From: JANNRR01 sp031401675
Lineage (GTDB): Bacteria > Pseudomonadota > Alphaproteobacteria > Rhodobacterales > Rhodobacteraceae
Reading direction: 5' to 3'
Assembly (NCBI GenBank): GCA_031401675.1
Contig: JANNRR010000154.1
Coordinates: 1-33,348 of the forward strand
DNA: 33,348 nucleotides
Position 1 is the stretch's first letter, and each line of letters starts with the position of its first letter. A program made the position numbers and the translations under genes. The notes beneath the pieces are model-generated. The model searched no databases and had not been told where the DNA came from. It was given only the letters and a program-made list of their open reading frames with translations. Of the stretch, positions 27,678 to 33,348 are shown one piece after another.

Positions 27678-27719
27678 ATGCTAGCAGCACGACCATATCG
27701 TCGTCTTGCGCTGGATCAA
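27678..27719 (-). promoter_or_regulatory. Putative FNR-dependent promoter of the cbpA-cbpM unit
   Basis: On the minus strand, TTGATCCAGCGCAA (27719-27706) has one perfect FNR half-site and one with two mismatches. A good -10, TAGCAT, lies at 27683-27678. The distance between the centres is 32 bases, just what a class II activator at -41.5 requires, with transcription starting near 27671. Confidence 0.55.
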
Positions 27720-27834
27720 GGCGGCGGGATTTGTGTCGAACGGGTGGCGTCGATCGTGGGCGCACTGTTGGCGGAGGATATCGGGTCCCGGAATACCGGG
27801 GCGGGTTTTGCGGCAGCCGTTGCAAGCGGACACC

Positions 27835-29043
27835 TTATCGTTCCATCACCATCAGTCCGTCGGACAGGGCGTCGCTGGGATGCGTCACCACTATCTCGCC
27901 TGCCGTTAGTCCGTCGGTCACCTCGGCAAACATCGCGTTTCGGCGGCCGAGTGTGACGGGCCGCTGCAGCGCCACGCCGTCACGCACCACAAACACCGCC
28001 CAGGCGTCGCCGTTGCGGAATGCCGCGCTGAGTGGCACCTGGATCACGTCTGCCGCCTGCCATGCGACAACTCTGAGAAAGACCGAGAACCCGTCGCCCA
28101 GGCCTGCCCGGTCGGGCAGCGGCGAGGTCAGATCGAACAGAGCATCGACCCGCTGTTCTTCGATGCCAAGCGCCGAAACCTCGGTGCGCGCCGATGGTTC
28201 GATCCGGGTCAGCGTTGCCACCAGCGGCACATCGCCGCCCCAGCGTTCGACTATGGCCTCGGCGCCGGGGGCCAGCCGCACGGCGTCCGACGACAACAGG
28301 TCGGCGATGATCTCCAGATCGGCCGGATCGCCGATGGTGACAAGGCTGCTGCCGGATACCACGGGTCGTTCGCTGACCACACTGACCGCCAGAACGACAC
28401 CGTTCACCGGTGCACGCATCTGGATGCAGCATTCCGCCCCGGGCGCGGGCGCATCGGCTGTCCCCGGTTCGAGAAGTGCCGCCTCCGCCCTTGAAAGCGC
28501 GCCCTTCGCCATGTCAACGCGGGCTGCGGCGGCGGCAACGCCGGCAAGTGCGACCTGGCGCTTTTGCGCCGCGTCCTCCAGCTGGATCAGGCTGCTGACG
28601 CCACGTTCCAGCAGAGCCTGCGCCCGGTTGTATTGCGATTGTGCGTGGATGCGCTGTTGTTCGGCCTGTTGCACGTCGGAGTCCGCCACCCGAAGGGCGG
28701 CGCGCGCCTGTTCGACCATTGCCACAGCCTCGAGCCGCGAGCGTGCGTCGAGCAGATCGGGCGAGGTCGGCTCGACCACAGCGACCACGGTTTCACCGCC
28801 CACAACCGGATCGCCGACAGCGACGGGCGAGCGGCGGGCCAATCCGGCAATCGGGGCGGCGATATCGTAAACATTGCGGATGCGGGTGCGCCCGTCGACG
28901 TCGATGGTGACCCGCATCGGGCCGCTTTCGATCCGGTACAGGTCCACCGGAACCGGATCGGTCCGAAAACTGTAGTAGAACAGCCCGCCCACAAGGGCCG
29001 CGCCGGTCAAGAGCAAAAGGATCGTGCGGGGTTTTACGGGCAT
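27835..29043 (-). CDS. HlyD-family periplasmic adaptor of an ABC exporter
   Basis: This membrane-fusion protein of 402 residues has an N-terminal membrane anchor (about residues 7-26: ILLLLTGAALVGGLFYYSF). A lipoyl-like half near residues 45-85, a coiled-coil hairpin (about 95-190, rich in Ala, Gln, Arg) and beta-barrel domains follow. The family links inner-membrane exporters to the outer membrane or shapes substrate release. The ATG at 29041-29043 lies 4 bases after the permease stop. Substrate unknown. It is the last gene of the ATPase-permease-adaptor unit, a DevBCA/MacAB-like set. No outer-membrane channel gene is in the window. Confidence 0.88.
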   Translation of the reverse strand: MPVKPRTILLLLTGAALVGGLFYYSFRTDPVPVDLYRIESGPMRVTIDVDGRTRIRNVYDIAAPIAGLARRSPVAVGDPVVGGETVVAVVEPTSPDLLDARSRLEAVAMVEQARAALRVADSDVQQAEQQRIHAQSQYNRAQALLERGVSSLIQLEDAAQKRQVALAGVAAAAARVDMAKGALSRAEAALLEPGTADAPAPGAECCIQMRAPVNGVVLAVSVVSERPVVSGSSLVTIGDPADLEIIADLLSSDAVRLAPGAEAIVERWGGDVPLVATLTRIEPSARTEVSALGIEEQRVDALFDLTSPLPDRAGLGDGFSVFLRVVAWQAADVIQVPLSAAFRNGDAWAVFVVRDGVALQRPVTLGRRNAMFAEVTDGLTAGEIVVTHPSDALSDGLMVMER

Positions 29044-29047
29044 CAGA

Positions 29048-31405
29048 TCACTCCCTCGTCTTCATGACTTCAACCAGATCAAGGTTGTCGAGCCTGCGCC
29101 GGACGACCAGAACCGACCCAAGGGCAGCGGCCAGCACCACAAGACTGGCGGTTGCAAAGCCGGCGGGATCGCTGATCAGCGGAATGCTGTAAAGATCGCT
29201 GGCAAAGCTGCCCGTGATTGCCAGCCCGAGCAGATAGCCCAAACCCCAGCCCAACGGCTGCGCGAGTACCGCCAGCAGCATGGTCTCGCCGATCAGGATA
29301 TAGGACACCTGCCACCGCGAGAATCCCAGAATGCGCAAGGAAGCCAGTTCGCGGGATCGTTCCGACAGCAGGATGCGCGCAGAGTTGTATGTGACGCCAA
29401 TGGTGATCAGCACCGCAATCGTGATGTAGATGGTCGTCATGATGGTGACATTCTGGCTGATCGTGGCGCGAAACGACCGGCGGGTTTCTGCCATCATGTT
29501 GGTCCCGATCAGGTTGGGTGTCGTCTTGATGGCGGCGTGCAGCGCATCCACCTGCGTTGCGTCAAGGGTGACGTTGGCGACCGAAATGCGTGGGGACTGG
29601 CCCAGTAACCGGTTGATGTAGGTCAGATCGACATAGGCGCCCAATCCGAAATACTGGGTGACAATCGCGGTCACCCGCAGTTCGTAAGTGCCGCGCACCC
29701 CGCTGAGGAAGTCGGCCCTGACGGTGTCGCTAATGGCGACATGCAGTTGCCCGGCCAGCCGTTCGGACAACATGATGCCGCCGGGCGGGGCGTCGAGTAC
29801 CGAGCCGTCACCCGCGATGACCCGGCTGAGATCCGGTGCGGCAGACCGCGCCTCGATCGCCACGCGCTTTTCATACTGGGCATTGCGCAGAACTGCGGGA
29901 TGGTATTGCAGCCCCTCGACCTGGCGGACGCCGGGCAGTCGCCCGACATCCTCGATTGCGGAAAGTGGCAGGTCCGGGGCAAACATCAGCATCGCGTCTT
30001 GACGGTTGGATTGATAGAAGGCCTGATCGACCAGCCCCTCGAGCGAACCGCGCATCCCGGAAGAGGCCATGACCGATGCCACCGCCATTGAAATTCCCAG
30101 CATTGTCAGCGCACTGCGCAGAGGCCAGCGCGTCAGGCTGCGCAGGATCATGACCGTGGGCTGCGAAAAGCGCGCAACCGCCATTACCCGGTCAATCCAG
30201 GTCTGACGAAATTTCGGCGGGACGGGCGGCAACATCGCCACAGCCGGTGCCAACCGGGCCGCAATGATGGCGCTGCGCGCCGCCCCCAGTGTCGTAGTGA
30301 ACAGTGCCAGCAGGCCCGACAGGCCATAGACCCAAGCCGAGACCTGAAAGACCAGAAACGGAAAGTCGAAGAACCGGGCATATTGCAGCGACATCTTCCA
30401 CGCCAGCCATGTGCCAACGGCCCAGCCAATGCCGATCCCGGCAAGGGCAATCAGACCGGCAAGCATCAGGTAGTGCAGGCAGATCTCCAGATCCGAATAC
30501 CCCAGAGCCTTCAGCAATCCGATCTCGCTGCGCTCCAGCGTCACGATACGACCCATGACCATGGCGACAAGGAAGGCCGAGATGCCGAAAAACACCGGTG
30601 GCAGGATGATTGCCATGCTGCGTAGTTGCCCGATTTCGGCATCAAGAAAGCTGTTGGATTGCTGCCGGTCGCGCCCATGGGCCCCAAGCGACCCATAGGG
30701 CTCCAGCAGGATGTCCAGCGCGTCGATGACCGGTTGCACTGGCGTGCGCCTGTCCAGCTTCAGGCTCAGATCATTGAACGCGCCTGTCATGTCGAACGCC
30801 ACCGCCGCCGCGTCGTACCGAATCCACAGGATGCCAAAGGTACGATTGTCGGGCAGCAATGCGCCTGGCCCGATGGTGTAGATGAATTCGGGCGACAATG
30901 CGGTGCCGCTGATGGTCAGCGGGCGCTTGCGGCCATTCAGATTGGCCTCGATCACGTCGCCGATCCGCAGGCGGTTAGCCAGGGCAAAGGGTCGGTTCAC
31001 CACAACCTGGGACGCCGCCAGCGGCAAGGTGCCCGACAGCAGGATCGGGACATTCAGGATCGGATCATCCGTTTCGGGCAGGGACAGGATGCGCCCGACC
31101 GCCGCTTCCGTCAGGCCCGGAACATCCAGAATGACAGTGCCCGATACCCGCGCATCGACGGCCTGCACACCCGGGATTGCGCTGATTTCGTGCAGCAAGC
31201 CGGTCGGTGCCCGGCGGACGGTTGCGAACAGGTCGGCAAAGCGATTGCGCGCGTAGTAAGCGGTCCGCGTTTCATCCAGTGCGCGGTACATCCCTAATGA
31301 TATCAGCACGATAGCGACACCACAGGCCAGCACCAGTGCGATGGCCAACGCCTGCGCCCAAAGCCTGCGAAAGTCGCGGAGCAGTTTCTTGTCGATGGCA
31401 TGCAT
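29048..31405 (-). CDS. FtsX/MacB-type ABC exporter permease
   Basis: This protein of 785 residues has an N-terminal membrane helix (about 18-40), a large periplasmic domain, and two sets of FtsX-like helices (about 260-430 and 660-780). A duplicated FtsX permease of this size is common for lipoprotein or macrolide-type mechanotransmission exporters. I choose the ATG at 31403-31405 (MHAIDKKLLRDFRRLW), 5 bases past the ATPase stop; GTG codons just upstream are alternatives. A longer frame inside the ATPase gene has no coding character. Substrate unknown. It acts with the following HlyD-type adaptor and the preceding ATPase. Confidence 0.88.
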   Translation of the reverse strand: MHAIDKKLLRDFRRLWAQALAIALVLACGVAIVLISLGMYRALDETRTAYYARNRFADLFATVRRAPTGLLHEISAIPGVQAVDARVSGTVILDVPGLTEAAVGRILSLPETDDPILNVPILLSGTLPLAASQVVVNRPFALANRLRIGDVIEANLNGRKRPLTISGTALSPEFIYTIGPGALLPDNRTFGILWIRYDAAAVAFDMTGAFNDLSLKLDRRTPVQPVIDALDILLEPYGSLGAHGRDRQQSNSFLDAEIGQLRSMAIILPPVFFGISAFLVAMVMGRIVTLERSEIGLLKALGYSDLEICLHYLMLAGLIALAGIGIGWAVGTWLAWKMSLQYARFFDFPFLVFQVSAWVYGLSGLLALFTTTLGAARSAIIAARLAPAVAMLPPVPPKFRQTWIDRVMAVARFSQPTVMILRSLTRWPLRSALTMLGISMAVASVMASSGMRGSLEGLVDQAFYQSNRQDAMLMFAPDLPLSAIEDVGRLPGVRQVEGLQYHPAVLRNAQYEKRVAIEARSAAPDLSRVIAGDGSVLDAPPGGIMLSERLAGQLHVAISDTVRADFLSGVRGTYELRVTAIVTQYFGLGAYVDLTYINRLLGQSPRISVANVTLDATQVDALHAAIKTTPNLIGTNMMAETRRSFRATISQNVTIMTTIYITIAVLITIGVTYNSARILLSERSRELASLRILGFSRWQVSYILIGETMLLAVLAQPLGWGLGYLLGLAITGSFASDLYSIPLISDPAGFATASLVVLAAALGSVLVVRRRLDNLDLVEVMKTRE

Positions 31406-31410
31406 CGCGG

Positions 31411-32130
31411 TCACCACACGATCTCGGACGGCGCGACGCGGGCGGCATTGACCTCGACCTGGACAATCCTGCCGTCCTGAAACCGGATGACGCGATGCGC
31501 CATCCGGCGGATTTCGCCATTGTGGGTGATCAACACGGTCGTGGTGCCAAAGCGTTCGTTGATCTGGCGCAACGCCTCCAGCACCTGCACCCCGGTCTTG
31601 CTGTCCAGCGCCCCGGTCGGCTCGTCGCACAACAGGATTTCCGGCCGCTTGGCGATGGCGCGGGCGATGGCGACCCGCTGCTGTTCACCCCCCGACATCT
31701 CGGATGGAAAATGGTCGATGCGCGACGTCAGACCGACCATTTCCAGCGCCTCGGCCGGCGGCATCGGATTGCTGGCCACATCGGTGACCAGTTGCACGTT
31801 TTCCCGCGCGGTCAGGCTGGGCACCAGGTTGTAGAACTGAAAGACAAAGCCGACATGGTCGCGCCGGTATCGCGTCAGCCCGCGGTCGCCAAGCCGGGTC
31901 AGTTCTGTATCGCGGAACCAGACCCGACCGGACGTCACGTGGTCAAGCCCGCCAAGAATGTTCAGCAGCGTCGATTTTCCGCTGCCCGACGGCCCAAGAA
32001 GTACCGTCATTTCGCCGGTGTAAAGTTCCAGATCGACCCCGGCCAGAGCGTGCACCAATACCTCGCCACTGGCGTAGGTCTTGGTGACGCCTTCGGTGCG
32101 AAACACGATTTCCGGCGCTGTCACATTCAT
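31411..32130 (-). CDS. ABC exporter ATPase (LolD/MacB type)
   Basis: This ATPase has 239 residues from the ATG at 32128-32130 (MNVTAPEIVFRTEGVTKTYA); a GTG at 32164-32166 would add 12 residues. Walker A is GPSGSGKS, the Q-loop is FVFQFYNLVPSLTA, the signature is MSGGEQQRVAIARA, Walker B is ILLCDEPTGALD, and the switch His is in LITHN. All catalytic motifs are intact. LLCDEPTGALDSKTG places it in the LolD/MacB/FtsE-like branch. It is the first recognised gene of the exporter unit and powers the FtsX-type permease. An FNR-type box lies 341 bases upstream. Confidence 0.92.
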   Translation of the reverse strand: MNVTAPEIVFRTEGVTKTYASGEVLVHALAGVDLELYTGEMTVLLGPSGSGKSTLLNILGGLDHVTSGRVWFRDTELTRLGDRGLTRYRRDHVGFVFQFYNLVPSLTARENVQLVTDVASNPMPPAEALEMVGLTSRIDHFPSEMSGGEQQRVAIARAIAKRPEILLCDEPTGALDSKTGVQVLEALRQINERFGTTTVLITHNGEIRRMAHRVIRFQDGRIVQVEVNAARVAPSEIVW

Positions 32131-32393
32131 GCGCGCGCCGGCAACCAAAGCCGGAACCGAAGCCACCCGGCTGCAAGAGCCGACAGGTCCGCAACCGGCA
32201 CCACCTTGGGATGTCGACCCGTCCGACTGGCAAGGCCCGCCAACGTTTGGCCCCGCCTTTGGTCAAGACGATGGGTCACAACGATCGCGGACGGACCAAT
32301 GCCCGGATCGGCACCCAACTTTGGCGCCAGACGGCCGGTTTGGTCATCGCGCGGGCTAGAACGAGCGGCGTGGCGGCTTGCAGGGTTCGGCAT
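32127..32393 (-). CDS. Possible small protein ahead of the exporter ATPase
   Basis: A frame of 88 residues runs from an ATG at 32391-32393 to a TGA that overlaps the ATPase ATG (ATGA), the coupling seen elsewhere in the window. A GGAG lies 13 bases upstream, rather far. The product is Arg/Ala/Pro-rich, without a membrane helix or known motif, which is typical of chance frames in high-GC DNA. Its place, about 37 bases after the predicted FNR-type transcription start, is the only other support. Confidence 0.25.
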   Translation of the reverse strand: MPNPASRHAARSSPRDDQTGRLAPKLGADPGIGPSAIVVTHRLDQRRGQTLAGLASRTGRHPKVVPVADLSALAAGWLRFRLWLPARA

Positions 32394-33057
32394 GGGTACT
32401 TTCAGGCTCCTGGCGGGGACACAGCCGGTCAGGGGCATCCTCGCCGAACCGGCGCCAAGGCGTATTGACCAAGATCAATCCGGCATGCATTTCGCCGGGG
32501 CAAACGGATGCATGACCGGGTAGCGACCGGGCAAGGCTGCGGACCGCGATCATGCAAATGGGCATTTGCGCTGGCGGCCTGAATCGGGTCGTCGATTGCC
32601 CCGGACGAAGCGGGCCGGGCGATGACCCTGGCGGACCCGCCGTTGCGGGGCAGGGCCGGAATGCCGGGGCCACAAACGCCGGATGCTGAAATCGTGCGCG
32701 CCTTCGCCGGGTTCGCGGCGGTCATTGCCACGGTCGACGCGGGCTTTGCCGGTGGGTCGGCGACGGCTCGGACCGACATTCGCCCGATTGGCATCCGGCC
32801 CGCCGCGCCGCTGCGGCTGGCCCACCCCGCAGGATATCAACGATGACCCGCCGCCCTTGGAGCATCGGCTCGCAGCTTGCCGGCCGTGTCCTTGGCAATG
32901 GTGGCACCGGCAGCCTGTATGCTTCATTCGGGCTTCCGGCATCGCGGGCGACCCTAAGTTGCCTGAGCTATGGCTGGAAGTTGGTGACGGGGGATTGGGA
33001 GGCATATCAAGGCGTTGTTGACGCGCCGCAGTTCTCGCAGAGAAAAGGATATGCCAC
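32394..33057. other. Gene-poor stretch between the exporter unit and the insertion sequence
   Basis: Several short frames are open on both strands, but none has a recognisable motif, plausible composition and ribosome site together. The stretch holds the FNR-type box at 32465-32478 and a short palindrome, GCAAATG-GG-CATTTGC, at 32554-32569. The left end of the insertion sequence should lie in its last 150 bases or so; I could not place the terminal inverted repeat. Confidence 0.5.
32465..32478 (-). promoter_or_regulatory. FNR-type box upstream of the ABC exporter unit
   Basis: TTGACCAAGATCAA (TTGATCTTGGTCAA on the minus strand) fits the FNR consensus with one mismatch. For leftward transcription, GAGGAT (32442-32437) lies at about -10 distance, a weak match. 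No good -10 or gene was found to the right, so it most likely serves the leftward unit. Confidence 0.6.
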
Positions 33058-33348
33058 TTGACGAAGGATACGGTTGTCGCGTTTCGCGCGCCAGATGGAT
33101 TCTCAGCCGACCCGCTCACAGATCTGCTGCGGCAGGGTGCACGGCAGTTGATCGCGCAAGCGGTCGAGGCCGAGTTGAACGGGTTTCTCGCCGCCCATGC
33201 CGATCAAACTGATACCGCTGGCCGCAGGCGGTTGGTCCGGCACGGCCATCTGCCCGAGCGGGATATTCAGACCGGGATCGGCGCGGTGCCGGTGAAGGTT
33301 CCGCGGGTCCGGGATCGGGCCCCGGAAGGCGTGCCGCTTCGGTTCACA
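33058..33348 (+). CDS. IS256-family transposase, N-terminal part, cut by the window edge
   Basis: The visible 97 residues (DPLTDLLRQGARQLIAQAVE, then ELNGFLAAHAD, VRHGHLPERDIQTGIG and VPVKVPRVRDR) are the typical N-terminus of Mutator/IS256-type transposases. The likely start is TTG at 33058, with AAAAGGA 8 bases upstream; the ATG at 33051 is in another frame. The catalytic DDE residues would lie past the right edge. It is intact as far as it can be seen. Confidence 0.88.
   Translation, partial: MTKDTVVAFRAPDGFSADPLTDLLRQGARQLIAQAVEAELNGFLAAHADQTDTAGRRRLVRHGHLPERDIQTGIGAVPVKVPRVRDRAPEGVPLRFT

Noticed and set aside
27640..27825. A minus-strand frame of 61 codons between the HlyD-type and membrane-protein genes.
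   Set aside because: It is Arg/Pro-rich, has no ribosome site, and covers the proposed FNR-type promoter.
31406..31630. A longer FtsX-type permease starting inside the ATPase gene.
   Set aside because: The added residues are antisense-like in composition, and the ATG at 31405 begins at the conserved N-terminal helix region.
32550..33119. A minus-strand frame of 189 codons next to the insertion sequence.
   Set aside because: It runs antisense into the transposase start and has no motif or plausible composition.

Overview
The window is high-GC, densely packed bacterial chromosome. It most resembles an alphaproteobacterium of the Rhodobacterales (Paracoccus/Rhodobacter-like). This is inferred from the rhizobial/rhodobacterial-type glycerol ABC operon, the fused double-length NarK in front of narGHJI, FNR-type boxes of the TTGAC/T-N4-A/GTCAA form, and a GATATTTCAGAC-type inverted intergenic repeat. 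No rRNA, tRNA or CRISPR array was seen.

Layout. (1) 1-237: left edge, with a possible start of a leftward gene and a clear rho-independent terminator. (2) 238-7822, minus strand: a compact glycerol uptake and oxidation operon, glpD-glpS-glpT-glpP-glpQ-glpU-glpV, mostly with touching or overlapping stops and starts. The divergent DeoR-family regulator glpR is at 8056-8820. (3) 8933-9700: a class II aldolase/adducin-family gene, then a perfect 35-bp inverted repeat between convergent genes, then a leftward amylosucrase-type GH13 enzyme (9821-11758). (4) 12167-22510, plus strand: the nitrate respiration operon narK(1-2 fusion)-narG-narH-narJ-narI followed by a parvulin-type prolyl isomerase. (5) 22579-22926: a small DUF4342-type membrane protein. 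(6) 23144-32130, minus strand: a cation P-type ATPase, cbpM, a cbpA-type DnaJ, a small membrane protein, and an ABC exporter set (HlyD-type adaptor, FtsX-type permease, ATPase). (7) 32131-33057: a gene-poor stretch, then the start of an IS256-family transposase that leaves the window.

How the genes fit together. Glycerol enters through GlpV/GlpPQ/GlpST, possibly aided by GlpU, and glycerol 3-phosphate is oxidised by GlpD into the quinone pool. NarGHI uses that quinol to reduce nitrate imported by NarK. No glycerol kinase gene is in the window. The two GlpS/GlpT ATPases show complementary degeneracy: GlpS has the LSGGQ signature but lacks the switch histidine, and GlpT has the histidine but lacks the signature. 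This predicts one working and one non-working ATP site.

The most notable pattern is that four separate transcription units have a putative FNR/NNR-type box in their upstream region: narK, the DUF4342 gene, the DnaJ/CbpM (possibly plus P-type ATPase) unit, and the ABC exporter unit. Prolyl isomerase, chaperone, ion pump and exporter genes therefore look like one low-oxygen physiology cluster beside the nitrate reductase. Box assignments and the joint function are inference from sequence only.
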